Of a stretch of 64,000 nt of DNA, positions 53,102-63,500 are shown in pieces (position 1 is the first letter of the stretch; each line of letters starts with the position of its first letter). A program made the translations under genes and the position numbers. Under the pieces are notes generated by a model. It made no database searches, was not told where the DNA came from, and saw only the letters and a program-made list of their open reading frames with translations. Origin of the DNA: Terrabacter sp. Root85 (GTDB lineage: Bacteria > Actinomycetota > Actinomycetes > Actinomycetales > Dermatophilaceae). The DNA is taken from assembly GCF_001429185.1 (NCBI RefSeq), contig NZ_LMIW01000013.1, positions 248,202 through 312,201 on the forward strand. Reading direction: 5' to 3'.

Positions 53102-53149
53102 CCCTACATCTAGTAGTTACACAGATGTAAGACGTCCACATGTAGTCCC
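53102..53149 (+). promoter_or_regulatory. NrdR-box pair II
   Basis: CCCTACATCTAGTAGT (53102-53117) and GTCCACATGTAGTCCC (53134-53149), again with centres 32 bp apart. Between and across them TACATCT and AGATGTA form an inverted repeat (53105-53111 with 53123-53129). They lie about 170 bp before nrdR and probably control the nrdR-nrdJ operon. The rest of the 494-bp gap (52827-53320) also holds short CATCCCCA repeats near 53168 and no gene. Confidence 0.65.
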
Positions 53150-53320
53150 CAGGCAAACGGGGGTTACGCACAGGTCATCCCCACGTCATCCCCAGATCCA
53201 TCCCCAGCCCCGACCGGTCCCACGAACACCGGGCGGGGGTTGGGACGGGCTCGGGACGGCATACCGGACGGCTTGGAACCGTTGAACGACTGGGTCTCGG
53301 GGAAGGGAAGGTGACCAGAC

Positions 53321-53818
53321 GTGCACTGTCCGTTCTGTCGCCACACCGACTCGCGGGTCATCGACTCGCGCACCACCGACGACGGCGCCTGCATCAGGCG
53401 CCGGCGCCAGTGCCCCGAGTGCAACCGCCGCTTCACGACGCTCGAGACCTCGAGCCTCAACGTGATCAAGCGGTCGGGGGCCTCCGAGCCGTTCAGCCGG
53501 GCCAAGGTCCTCTCAGGCGTGCGCAAGTCATGCCAGGGGCGGCCCGTCAGCGAGGACGATCTGGCCCTTCTCGCCCAGAAGGTCGAGGAGGCGATCCGGT
53601 CGCAGGGAAACGCCGAGATCGAGGCGCACGAGGTCGGCATGGCCGTCCTCGAACCGCTCCGCGAGCTCGACGAGGTCGCATACCTCAGGTTCGCCAGTGT
53701 CTACCAGGCCTGGGAGAGCCTCGAGGACTTCGAGGGAGCCATCGCGCTCCTTCGAGCCGAGCACGACGCGCTGGGGGAGGAGCCCACGGCTCCGTCCCGG
53801 CTCGACGTCCAGCGGTAA
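53321..53818 (+). CDS. nrdR: Transcriptional repressor NrdR
   Basis: 165 residues. The N-terminal zinc ribbon has Cys3, Cys6, Cys31 and Cys34 (MHCPFC and CPEC), followed by RRFTTLE and the ATP-cone ([65 protein letters not shown] in pieces). It senses ATP/dATP and represses ribonucleotide reductase genes. GTG 53321; it precedes nrdJ by 94 bp, and two tandem box pairs upstream suggest autoregulation. Confidence 0.95.
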   Translation: MHCPFCRHTDSRVIDSRTTDDGACIRRRRQCPECNRRFTTLETSSLNVIKRSGASEPFSRAKVLSGVRKSCQGRPVSEDDLALLAQKVEEAIRSQGNAEIEAHEVGMAVLEPLRELDEVAYLRFASVYQAWESLEDFEGAIALLRAEHDALGEEPTAPSRLDVQR

Positions 53819-53912
53819 CCACCCTCCACAGCACGTCCGGGACACCCGCCCTGTCGGTGCCCCACGCAACACTTGAAACCAGCAGCAGATTCGGTCAGGG
53901 AGGCCGCACGAC

Positions 53913-56840
53913 ATGACGGAGATCGGTAACCGCAGCTCACGCTCGAAGGCAGGCGCCAAGGGCGTCAAGATCGAGCGCATCTACACCACGCCCGGTGTGC
54001 ACCCCTACGACGAGGTCACGTGGGAGAAGCGCGACGTCGTCCAGCAGAACTGGAAGACGGGCGAGACGATCTTCGAGCAGCGCGGGGTCGAGTTCCCCGA
54101 CTTCTGGTCGGTCAACGCCAGCACCATCGTCACCACCAAGTACTTCCGCGGCGCCGTCGGCACGGCCGCCCGTGAGGTCTCGCTCAAGCAGCTCATCGAC
54201 CGCGTCGTGCTGACCTATGTCGCCGCCGGCAAGAGCAACGGCTACTTCGCCTCGCCCGACGACGCCGAGATCTTCGAGCACGAGCTGACCCACGCCCTGC
54301 TGCACCAGGTCTTCTCGTTCAACTCGCCCGTGTGGTTCAACGTCGGCACCAAGAGCCCGCAGCAGGTCTCGGCCTGCTTCATCCTCGCCGTCGACGACTC
54401 GATGGACTCGATCCTCAACTGGTACAAGGAGGAGGGGAAGATCTTCCAGGGCGGCTCCGGCGCCGGCCTCAACCTCTCCCGCATCCGCTCCTCCAAGGAG
54501 CTGCTCTCCTCCGGTGGCACGGCCTCCGGTCCCGTCTCCTTCATGCGCGGTGCCGACGCGTCCGCCGGCACCATCAAGTCGGGCGGCGCCACGCGTCGTG
54601 CGGCCAAGATGGTCGTCCTCGACGTCGACCACCCCGACATCGAGGAGTTCGTCGAGACGAAGGCGCGCGAGGAGGACAAGATCCGCGCCCTGCGCGACGC
54701 CGGCTTCGACATGGACCTCGGCGGCAAGGACATCGTCTCCGTCCAGTACCAGAACGCCAACAACTCGGTCCGCGTCAACGACGAGTTCATGAAGGCCGTC
54801 GAGGACGGCACGGAGTTCGGGCTGCGCTCGCGCAGCGACGGCTCCGTCATCGACACCGTCGACGCCCGTGAGCTCTTCGGCAAGATCGCCAAGGCCGCGT
54901 GGGAGTGCGCCGACCCGGGCATCCAGTACGACGACACGATCAACGCGTGGCACACCAATCCCGAGACGGGCCGCATCACCGCGTCCAACCCGTGCTCCGA
55001 GTACATGTCGCTCGACAACAGCTCGTGCAACCTCGCCTCGCTCAACCTGCTGAAGTTCCTGCGCGACGACGACACGTTCGACGCCGTCACCTTCCAGAAG
55101 GTCGTCGAGCTCGTCATCACCGCGATGGACATCTCGATCTGCTTCGCGGACTTCCCGACCGAGCCGATCGGCGAGACGACGCGCAACTACCGCCAGCTCG
55201 GCATCGGCTACGCCAACCTCGGTGCGCTCCTCATGGCGACCGGCCACGGCTACGACTCCGAGGGTGGCCGCGCGCTCGCCGCCTCGATCACCTCGCTGCT
55301 CACGGGTGCCGCCTACAAGCGTTCCGCCGAGATGGCCTCGGTCGTCGGCGCCTACGCCGGCTACGCCCGCAACGCGGACGCCCACAAGCGGGTCATGCGC
55401 AAGCACCAGGCCGCCAACGACAACATCAAGACGCTCGACGCGATGGACTCCGACGTCCACAAGCTCGCGACGAAGGCGTGGGACGACGTCGTCAAGCTCG
55501 GTGAGAAGCACGGCTACCGCAACGCCCAGGCGTCGGTGCTGGCCCCGACCGGCACCATCGGCTTCATGATGGACTGCGACACGACCGGCATAGAGCCGGA
55601 CTTCTCGCTCGTGAAGTTCAAGAAGCTCGTCGGTGGCGGCTCGATGCAGATCGTCAACCTGACGATCCCGCGGGCGCTGCGCAAGATGGGCTACACCGGC
55701 GAGACGGTCGAGGCGATCGTCGAGTACATCGCCGACAAGGGTCACGTCATCGACGCCCCCGGCCTCAAGCCCGAGCACTACGAGGTCTTCGACACCGCCA
55801 TGGGTGCGCGCTCGATCTCGGCCATGGGCCACGTGCGCATGATGGCCGCGACGCAGCCGTTCCTCTCCGGTGCCATCTCCAAGACGGTCAACCTGCCGGA
55901 GACGGCGACGGTCGAGGAGATCCAGGACGTCTACATGCAGGGCTGGAAGCTCGGCATCAAGGCGCTCGCCATCTACCGCGACAACTGCAAGGTCGGTCAG
56001 CCGCTGTCCGACGGTGGCTCGACGGCCAAGGACAACAAGGCCGCTGCCGAGGCTGCTGCCGCCGAGGTCAAGGTCGAGAAGGTCATCGAGTACCGCCCGG
56101 TCCGTCGCCGCCTGCCCAAGCGTCGCACCTCGCAGACGACGTCGTTCGCCGTCGGTGGGGCCGAGGGATACCTCACGGCCGGCACGTACGACGACCAGCA
56201 GCTCGGCGAGATCTTCCTCAAGTTCGGCAAGCAGGGCTCGACCCTGGCCGGCGTGATGGACGCCTTCTCGATCGCCGTGTCCATCGGTCTCCAGTACGGC
56301 GTGCCGCTGGAGACGTTCGTGGAGAAGTTCACGAACCTCCGCTTCGAGCCGGCCGGCCTGACGGACGACCCGGACGTGCGCATGGCGCAGTCGATCATGG
56401 ACTACGTCTTCCGCCGCCTCGCGCTGGACTACCTCGACTTCGACACCCGCTCCTTCATGGGCATCCACACGGCGTCGGAGCGGGCGCGCCAGGTCGAGAC
56501 CGGCTCCTACGAGGCCATCGAGTCCGACGAGTCCGACGAGGACCTCGAGGACGAGCTCGAGTCGCTCCAGCAGTCGGCCCCGGTCTCCAAGAAGGCCGAG
56601 CACAAGGCCGAGGAGGCCCACGCCGAGTCTCCGGCCGCGGCCGCCGAGGTGAAGTCGGGTGCGGGTGCTGCCTCCGCCCGCGAGATCTCCAGCGACGTGC
56701 ACAGCTCGGCCGAGCTGCTCGAGAAGTTCGGCGGCATCACGGCCGACGCGCCGATCTGCATGACGTGCGGCACGAAGATGCGCCCCGCCGGCTCCTGCTA
56801 CGTCTGCGAGGGTTGCGGAAGCACCAGCGGCTGCAGCTGA
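53913..56840 (+). CDS. nrdJ: Adenosylcobalamin-dependent ribonucleotide reductase (class II)
   Basis: 975 residues. Reduces ribonucleotides to deoxyribonucleotides with a B12 radical, independent of oxygen. The catalytic barrel shows FQGGSGAGLNLSRIRS, SNPCSEYMSLDNSSCNLASLNLLKF (redox Cys and the NxCxE-type site NPCSE), APTGTIGFMMDCDTTGIEPDFSL and RDNCKVGQPLS, and a TSCPD-like region. The C-terminus ends in CMTCGTKMRPAGSCYVCEGC, a zinc-ribbon with redox Cys pairs. An acidic Ser/Glu-rich linker precedes it. ATG 53913 has GGGAGG 8 nt upstream. It forms the nrdR-nrdJ operon and ends before a 15-bp hairpin. I see no B12 riboswitch in the 94-bp gap. Confidence 0.96.
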   Translation: MTEIGNRSSRSKAGAKGVKIERIYTTPGVHPYDEVTWEKRDVVQQNWKTGETIFEQRGVEFPDFWSVNASTIVTTKYFRGAVGTAAREVSLKQLIDRVVLTYVAAGKSNGYFASPDDAEIFEHELTHALLHQVFSFNSPVWFNVGTKSPQQVSACFILAVDDSMDSILNWYKEEGKIFQGGSGAGLNLSRIRSSKELLSSGGTASGPVSFMRGADASAGTIKSGGATRRAAKMVVLDVDHPDIEEFVETKAREEDKIRALRDAGFDMDLGGKDIVSVQYQNANNSVRVNDEFMKAVEDGTEFGLRSRSDGSVIDTVDARELFGKIAKAAWECADPGIQYDDTINAWHTNPETGRITASNPCSEYMSLDNSSCNLASLNLLKFLRDDDTFDAVTFQKVVELVITAMDISICFADFPTEPIGETTRNYRQLGIGYANLGALLMATGHGYDSEGGRALAASITSLLTGAAYKRSAEMASVVGAYAGYARNADAHKRVMRKHQAANDNIKTLDAMDSDVHKLATKAWDDVVKLGEKHGYRNAQASVLAPTGTIGFMMDCDTTGIEPDFSLVKFKKLVGGGSMQIVNLTIPRALRKMGYTGETVEAIVEYIADKGHVIDAPGLKPEHYEVFDTAMGARSISAMGHVRMMAATQPFLSGAISKTVNLPETATVEEIQDVYMQGWKLGIKALAIYRDNCKVGQPLSDGGSTAKDNKAAAEAAAAEVKVEKVIEYRPVRRRLPKRRTSQTTSFAVGGAEGYLTAGTYDDQQLGEIFLKFGKQGSTLAGVMDAFSIAVSIGLQYGVPLETFVEKFTNLRFEPAGLTDDPDVRMAQSIMDYVFRRLALDYLDFDTRSFMGIHTASERARQVETGSYEAIESDESDEDLEDELESLQQSAPVSKKAEHKAEEAHAESPAAAAEVKSGAGAASAREISSDVHSSAELLEKFGGITADAPICMTCGTKMRPAGSCYVCEGCGSTSGCS

Positions 56841-56934
56841 TGTCGATGGTCAGAAAGTGTCACGAGCGGCTAGATCGCGATTGACGACTTCTTGGTCACG
56901 TATGTCGCAAGTTCGTTCAGCGTGACGTGACCGC

Positions 56935-56968
56935 ACTGGGGCGGCACCGGATTCGGTGCCGCCCCAGT
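56935..56968 (+). terminator. Hairpin terminator after nrdJ
   Basis: 15-bp perfect stem (56935-56949 with 56954-56968) and loop GATT, 94 bp after the nrdJ stop. No U-tract. Confidence 0.8.
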
Positions 56969-57033
56969 CGGTAGCAACGGTCAGCTCCGTCGTCGGCCGA
57001 CGATCGCCCGGGAGCGCGAAGGGGCTCGCTCCC

Positions 57034-57448
57034 GTGCACGAGATAACGCTCGAAGGGTCAACGGGGGTGCAGCAGGCCATCACTCGCGTGTCGTCCGACG
57101 GGTTGCGGTGCCGAGCCGTGGGGCTCGCGACTGCCGCATTCCGGGACTTCGGCAAGTGCCCGATTTGTCCCAGGTCCCTCGAGAGAGGCACGCGCGAGCA
57201 CGCGCCCCAGGAGGACCGGCGGCCAGCGCAGGACGGTGACCTGCGCGAGCTGCAACAACAGGCTTGGCAGCTTCGTCGAGCCGGAACTGCGTGACTGGTT
57301 CGATGACGCGCTCAAGCAGGTGTGGCCGAGTGGCGCTGCACTTCAGGGGCGCCGGAGGATCTCATGCGTGCTCGTGCGCGCGGTCGGAGGCCAGGTCGCG
57401 CTCATACCGGAGAAGCCGCTTCACCCGACCTTGCGTGCTCGGCTGTAG
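57034..57448 (+). pseudogene. Frame-broken HNH-type zinc protein
   Basis: The first frame (from GTG 57034, GAAGGGG upstream) reads VHEITLEGSTGVQQ to FGKCPICPRSLERGTREHAP, containing a CxxC. A shift of one base near 57195-57215 leads into the second frame with TVTCASCNNRLGSFVEPELRDWFDDALK, which supplies the second CxxC and the N residues of an HNH knuckle. Together they look like one small HNH nuclease-type gene of about 138 codons with one frameshift. Either half alone makes little sense. The stretch 57449-57874 after it shows no convincing gene. Confidence 0.4.
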
Positions 57449-57874
57449 GACGACCTCGCGAAGCTGTGCCCGTCGTCCGGACCGGAACCACTGGTTCCCC
57501 TGTAGGGAGAACTCGCCGATCCGTTCATTTACTTCTAAGCGCTCCCCGTCGACCTCCAAAGGCGCATTACTGAGCGCTACCGATCGGCCCAAGTCGGACG
57601 AGGCAGTCGTCCTACGCACGTGACGTCCGAGCGCCCGATGGGGCGAAATCGCGTCATGCTCGCGTCTCTTCCGTGCGCATCCCTATCGCCGTCAGGGTGC
57701 AGCGGCGCAAACCGCGGAGTCCGGCTCCGCCTGCGTGGTGACGTTGGCCGTCCGGGGCTGATGGTATGGGCTTGGCAAAATCCGAGCGTTCGGGTTGCCG
57801 ACTTCTGCTGCGTACAGCAGTCTGCCGCGGGCAGGGGTCTACAGGGGACCCTCGTCACAGGGGAGTTTCTTCAT

Positions 57875-58964
57875 ATGAGAGTGACGCGTTCAGTCGTCAT
57901 CATGTTCGTGGGCCCACTCCTGGCGACGGCTGGAGCGGTTGGTGCGCATGCCGCACCGGCCGCGCAGTCGGCGCCGCTGGCACAGCCGCCGTCGGGGAAC
58001 GTCCTTGCCGCCGGGGAGGTGAGCCGCTCCACAGGAGCGCTGAACACCGAGACCATCCTCCTGCAGTCCAGCGAACGCCAAGGCGTCATCGCCGGAGCCA
58101 GCGTCAAGCTGATCTGGTACCCCGGTCTCGACACGGCGGCCACGGGCGATGTCATCACGCCCGTGGTCCTCTCAGCGGGGCGAACCGACGTGAACGGCCG
58201 ATACCAGCTGACGGCCACGCTCAACGACAAGATGGTCGCCGAGGCCAACCGCAATGACGGCTGGGTGAACTTCCAGCTCACGGTCGACTCGGCGTCCGGG
58301 ACGACCAGCCAGAACTTCTCCCGCGCCTGGCACAACCACGCCTGGTCGACGAAGGAACGCCAAGACCTCGCCGGCCCTGTCAACGTGCAGTACGTCTACG
58401 ACACCAAGGGAAAGCTCCTCAACGGTACGCCGAAGGCCGTCAACGGCGTCGCGACGGCGACCACGGCCACCGCCTATGGATGCCAGTACGTCATCGACAC
58501 CACCTACCGCCTCTCGACGCGCCTGGGACAGCACCACAACGCCTCCAACGCTGACTCGTACTGGCAGTACGGCACCACGGCCGACTCCGACATCGACGTG
58601 GGCGCCAAGTCGTGGGGCTCTTCCGCCTGGTCCATCAGCGGGAGCGCGCACGTGGGCAACTCGCTGAGCACTGCGGTGACCAGCAGCCACACGACAGCGT
58701 TCCACGCGTGGATCAGGACCGACATGCGCTACCAGAAGGGGCACATACCCGGCCGGCACCGGCCTCACGATCTCCTCGTCCCGAGCGACCCGCTCCTCCG
58801 TTGCCGTGTCGACGCCGTACCTTAACCTGGGCGGCACGTCGGGCTACTCCACGAAGATGGACATGCACTGGGACAGCAAGCGCGGTCGCGGCGTTTGGCT
58901 TTGCGGGATCACCGGAGATGAGGCCACCAACCCCGGCATCATCCACTCCCAGAACATCGTCTGA
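57875..58964 (+). pseudogene. Secreted protein, unknown family, broken by a +1 frameshift near 58750
   Basis: ATG 57875 with GGGGAG upstream begins a signal peptide (SVVIMFVGPLLATAGAVGAHAAP) and a beta-rich body: KLIWYPGLDTAATGDVITPV with a later TDVNGRYQLTATL suggests a transthyretin-like fold, then TAYGCQYVIDTTYRLSTRLG. In the first frame the protein degrades after DMRYQKGHIPG and stops at 58825. From 58752 the next frame continues as AGTGLTISSSRATRSSVAV to WLCGITGDEATNPGIIHSQN and ends at TGA 58962-58964. That stop overlaps the next gene start by one base, which supports the shifted end as the true C-terminus. It is a real indel or an assembly error. Confidence 0.6.
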
Positions 58965-59548
58965 TGATGCGTGTAGCCCGCCAGGTGATCCGTCGCGCAG
59001 CCGTCGTGGGTGTCTTGGCGCTGCTGCCGGCCTTGGCGGGCTGCAGCGGCTCTGACCTCAAGGATGGGCCGTTGCGTATACGTGGCGGCGACGCAGTGGT
59101 CACGATGGAGTCGAAGGTCGGGCAGATGGTCGCCTACGGCTTCAACGTCATGACGAACGAAGGCGGCAGTCCCATCACGAACCTGTCCGCGGAACTTGTA
59201 CCCGCGGCGGAGGAAACCGGCGACGGCATCTTGTTCGAGCCGGCCGTCGTCGTCGACATCGCAGCACTCGACACCGGCTATCTCGGCGCGGGGTCTTGGC
59301 CTGCAAAGGAGTGGTCGAACCACGCGAAACCCTTGCAGGGCTTCGAGATGACGGCTGCCTCGGACGGCCAAGTCGAGCTCTTCCTTGTGGCCAAGGTGAC
59401 CAAAGATGGGCAGTGGCTCTGGCCAAGGACCAAGGTCGAGTACGACTACGCCGGCAGTCACTATGCGGAGGAAGTCACCAACGGCTTTGCCGTATGCGCC
59501 CCGGCACCGTGCACGCCACGGACGTCGGCCACCGCCTCCGGAGGCTGA
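58964..59548 (+). CDS. Lipoprotein of unknown function
   Basis: 194 residues. A lipoprotein signal with basic MMRVARQVIRRAAVV, hydrophobic LALLPALAGC and the lipobox Cys near residue 27 (LAGC|S). The mature part is beta-rich (AVVTMESKVGQMVAYGFNVMTNEGG, VELFLVAKVTKDGQWLWPRTKVEYDY) without a known motif. The start overlaps the stop of the frame-broken secreted gene by one base (TGATG), so the pair is an operon of exported proteins. Function unknown. Confidence 0.7.
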   Translation: MMRVARQVIRRAAVVGVLALLPALAGCSGSDLKDGPLRIRGGDAVVTMESKVGQMVAYGFNVMTNEGGSPITNLSAELVPAAEETGDGILFEPAVVVDIAALDTGYLGAGSWPAKEWSNHAKPLQGFEMTAASDGQVELFLVAKVTKDGQWLWPRTKVEYDYAGSHYAEEVTNGFAVCAPAPCTPRTSATASGG

Positions 59549-59555
59549 ACGCAGT

Positions 59556-59591
59556 TGGTGTGGCAGGACGCTCGTTCGTCCTGCCACACCA
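59556..59591 (+). terminator. Hairpin terminator after the lipoprotein gene
   Basis: 15-bp stem (59556-59570 with 59577-59591) and loop CTCGTT, 8 bp after the lipoprotein stop. No U-tract. Confidence 0.8.
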
Positions 59592-59699
59592 GCAGCTTGA
59601 CGCCAGGGCCTTCTTGCGCCTCGGAACAACACCGGGCGGCCTTGGCCGCACCCACGCCCGCACAGCGGCATGACCGGACAGTTGCCTTACGTTTAGACC

Positions 59700-59885
59700 A
59701 TGAGTCGGCGCGCCATCACTGTCTTCGGCATCATCGCCGTAGTGCTGGCAGTCTCTTACGGTTGGCAGGCTGTCACCGACGGAGGCTTGGTCTACTGGCT
59801 GAACTCGGCGTTTTGGGCCTTCTTCGCCGCCTATCTCTTGTCAGCGCCGTGGCGGGTCGCCCGTCGGAGCCGGCGTGACCCCTAG
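59700..59885 (+). CDS. Small two-helix membrane protein
   Basis: 61 residues with two hydrophobic helices (AITVFGIIAVVLAVSYGWQAV and LVYWLNSAFWAFFAAYLLSA) and a basic end (RRSRRDP). TTACGT near 59684 may be a -10 box; no ribosome site is seen. No family is recognised, and it is short, so the call is moderate. Confidence 0.4.
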   Translation: MSRRAITVFGIIAVVLAVSYGWQAVTDGGLVYWLNSAFWAFFAAYLLSAPWRVARRSRRDP

Positions 59886-60006
59886 CAGCAATGTCGGACG
59901 TGCCGCCCTCAGAGCGGCATGGTCGGGCGATCGTAGTCGCCCTCAGAGCGGCAGAAGAGGACGTTCAACGAGCTCCTGTCTGCCGGCCTTCGCGGGCCCT
60001 CGCGGG

Positions 60007-60474
60007 CTACTCGGAGATGTCGATCGGTGTTGGGGGGACTCCGCTGTGCAGAAGATCCGCGAACCGCTGTCCAGGGCGCGGCGGAAACACGGTCTCGGTC
60101 CTCGATCTCAGCTCCGGTATCGACCACCAGCGGAAGCCGAAGATTGAGCTCCTTTTGTACTTGGTCAGCGCGGCGGGAGCAGCGTGGAGGTTGATGACGC
60201 GATGGAGCAGCCAGTCGTCGTGGACCTCTACTCACGCCCGTTGTATGTATAGGTGTGATCCCGGGACCAGACCGGATGGCCAGCGGGCAACTCCTTGATC
60301 CCAGTCTCCTCGGCGGCCTCTCGGACGGCGGCCTGTTGGGCGGTTTCGCCTTGCTCGAGGCCACCGCCGACTGGGTACCAGCACTCGTCCCCGCTCTTGG
60401 GGTCGCGCGGCTGGCGCACTGGGCTCAACCCAGGCTGACCGGCGCTCAACGGCCAGGAGCGCCGCGTCACTCAA
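60007..60474 (-). pseudogene. Frame-broken NUDIX hydrolase
   Basis: On the minus strand the NUDIX box is intact as GGGLEQGETAQQAAVREAAEETG in overlapping pieces, preceded by PKSGDECWYPVGG, and followed by GHPVWSRDHTYTYNGRE and a TAG at 60228-60230. In another frame the sequence then continues with VHDDWLLHRVINLHA, GFRWWSIPELRSRTETVFPP and a stop at 60007-60009, which is the normal end of such a NUDIX protein. The N-terminus upstream of the box is also split between two frames. So it is one NUDIX gene with at least one frameshift; 59886-60006 holds nothing else that I can identify. Confidence 0.65.
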
Positions 60475-60592
60475 GGTCAGCGACTTTCAGCCATACGCCG
60501 TTCCGGGCCCTTCTGTCCGTTTCGGGATTACCTGCGCGGGTTCCACGCGATGCTGTGAGGTGACTGCTCGCTCCACCACCAAGGGGGTCACG

Positions 60593-63500
60593 ATGGTCCA
60601 GGTCGCCGCACCAGTCTCGTCCATCCGGATGCGGATCCGCGTCGGGATGGTGGCATCGGCCCTGGCCGTCCTGTTCCTCATGATGTCCGAGCTCAACCGG
60701 CTCACCGGAGAGGTGCTCGACACCGAAGGCCGGTCCTGGCCGGCCACCACGTTGATGGGCCTCGGCCTGCCGGCACGAGAAGGGTGGGGCGCGCACTTCA
60801 CCGGCGCCTTCGCGGATGCGCGGACCACGTGGATGACGATCTACCTGCTCCTCGACATCGCCTTCGTGTTGCTCTACCTGTGGGCCGCGCGGACCGCGAA
60901 ACGCACCTCGTGGAAAGCGCTCGCGGTCGCCGTCACCTTCATGGCCGGGTTCGACCTTCTCGAGGACGTCCTCGCCCTCGTCGTCACCCGCTGTGCCAGC
61001 GCGCCCTCGGGGGTCGCGAACGTCCTGTCGTGGGTGCTGTACGCGGCGACGCTGCTGAAGACGCTCGCGTTGGTGGCGGCGCTCGTCACGGTGTTCTACC
61101 GGGCGCGGGAGGACACCGCCTACCGGCGACGGCTGGGTCGCTGGGTGGTAGCCACGTACCGGCAGCGGTTCTCCGTGCTGGCCGTGGTGCCGCTCGCCGT
61201 CATCGGGGTGATGCCGGGAAACGACCTGCTCGACCAGCTCCCCGACGTCCAGCGGCGCTGGCTCCTCGACGGGTTCGGGCATGCCGTGGCCGCCACCATC
61301 GTCGTCGTCCTCGTCGCGGTCAGCCTCCTGGCCCTGGGACGGCTCCGGTCCGCCACGGTGTGGCACCCGCCGACACCCACCGCGACCGACCCGATGCGGG
61401 CGTCGTTGTGGCTCGTCGTCATCGTGCCCGCCCTCGTGCTCCTGTGCTGGGTCGTGATGCTGGTGCACGGGTCGGCGACCTGGACGAAGATCCCGGGGCT
61501 GCTGTGGTGGCCGCTGATCCTGTTCGTCGGGATCCCGGTGCTCATCGCGGCGGCGTCCGCCGTGATCCGGTGGCGTCTCGACGCGACCGGCCAACCCTCC
61601 GGGTCGGACTGGTTCCCGAGGCCGAGCTTCGGCTCACCGCCGGCGGCGACCAAGGCGGTCGTGGCCCGCGCCGGCGACATCATCGCCACGACCGCCATCG
61701 TCATCGCCGCCCTAGGGCTGGTGCGGTCCTACACCTCAATCGTGGCCCTCTACCTGGCCGGGACACCCATCACGGCCGGCTGGGCTGCGGTGGGCCTGCT
61801 CGTCGGCGCCGCCGGAGCCGTGGCCGTCTGGCCCCTGATGCGATGGGTCACCGACCTGGTGACCGTCACCGAGCTGCCCGAGTCAGCGCCGGGTGTCACG
61901 GCGACGCTGCGCCGGATCATGTCGCCGGCGCTGCCCACTCCCGCCAGCCTCCCGGCCCGGCTGGGTGTCCTCGCAGCCGGGGTCGTGCTCCTGCTGGCGA
62001 TCGGCCTCGCGCCGGACAGGTTCGCCGACCACGTCGGTGTGATCGGCACGTCTGCGCTCGCCCTGCTGGCCGCGTGCCTCGTCCTCGGGGGCACGGTCGT
62101 CCTGCTCGAGCTGAAGCTGAGCCCCGAGGTGTTCTGGTTCAAACCGATCAACACTCCCGCCGTCCCCGTCACGACGATCATCGTCGCGGCGCTGTTCTTC
62201 ACCTCGACGCTCGGTGACGACGCGAACCTGCACGGCATCGACGGCCTCGTCCGGACACCGCACCCGGCTACGCCCACAGGTACGCCCACGGGTACGCCCA
62301 CAGGCACGGCCAGGGGTACGGCCACGGGTATGGCCTCGGGAACAGCCACGGCCAAAGCCCCCGCAGCGGCCACGACCTCAGCGGCACTGACGGCGCGGTG
62401 GGACTTCACGACCGCGTTCAACCACTGGGTGACCGCGACAGCCGAGTGCAAGCACGAGGTGTCCAGCGGGTCCGGGTCACGCACGATCACGGTCCGCCCG
62501 ATGTTCCTCGTGGCAGCCGAGGGTGGCGGCATCCGCGCCGCCTACTGGACGGCGGCAGCCCTGGACCTGCTGAGCACCTCCGCGTCCGTGCCCGCCTCCG
62601 CAGGCGCGGACGCGGAGGCGGACGACATCACCTGGGCCGCGGGCCCACCGTCCCAGTGCGCCAGCCCGCTGCTCGCCGGCGGCGCCAGCGGCGGCGCCGT
62701 CGGGGTGACCGTCGCCCGGTTCGCCGGTCAGGGCCCGGCCCGCGACGGCGTGCTGAAGATGGCCGGACCGGACGCGCTCGGGCAGGCCACCGCCGGCCTC
62801 TTCGTCCGGGACCTGCTCTACGCCGCGACCGGGCTACCGATCTTCGGGACCCCCGCCCACGAGCTGGAACCGGGGAGCACCAACCCGGTCTGGCGGGACC
62901 GCGGCGCCCTGATGGAACAGTCCTGGGCGAACTCGTCCGGGCTGGGCGTCCCCTTCCTCCCGACCACCGAGCAGGGCCGGGACGCCGCGACCTCGAGCCG
63001 GAGCGGCGCCCTGGTGCTGAACTCCACCCGGGTCTCGGACGGGTGCCGCATGTGGATCAGCCAGATCGCGTTGAGCACCAACCCGGACGCCGAGTGCGAC
63101 TCCGCCTCCGCCCCGGCCGGGCACACCCTCGACCTGTTCGAAACCCTCCGCACGGACCGGTCCACCGCCGGGGGCGGCGCGCGGTCGCGCCCGGGTGACC
63201 TGTGCCTGGGACCGGTGACGGCTGCGACCGCGGCGCTGCTCGCGTCCCGCTTCCCGTTCGTGACCCCGAGCGGGGTCGCGGGCCCGTGCGGGGACCAGCT
63301 GGCTCAGCAGTTCGTCGACGGCGGGTACGTCGAGAACTCCGGCATCAAGACGATCGTCGACCTCGCCCCTCAATGGCTCGCGCTCGTCCAGGCGCACAAC
63401 GCGACCGCGCTCCAGAGCGCCAAGCCTGACCTCATCGTGCCGGTGGTCATCTACCTCGACAACGGCACCGGCACCGACCTGCGAGCCGAGCCCCCGCAGA

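Noticed and set aside
53160..53215. CATCCCCA repeats and a TTACGCACA motif as an origin with iterons and DnaA boxes
   Set aside because: Only three imperfect short copies and one poor DnaA-like match, in an nrdR promoter; not enough for an origin.
53819..53912. B12 riboswitch before nrdJ
   Set aside because: The 94-bp gap is too short and lacks the B12-box core; NrdR boxes further upstream explain the control.
53937..56702. 921-codon open frame on the minus strand opposite nrdJ
   Set aside because: Shadow frame with Val/Leu/Asp/Arg low-complexity content; nrdJ on the plus strand has all family motifs.
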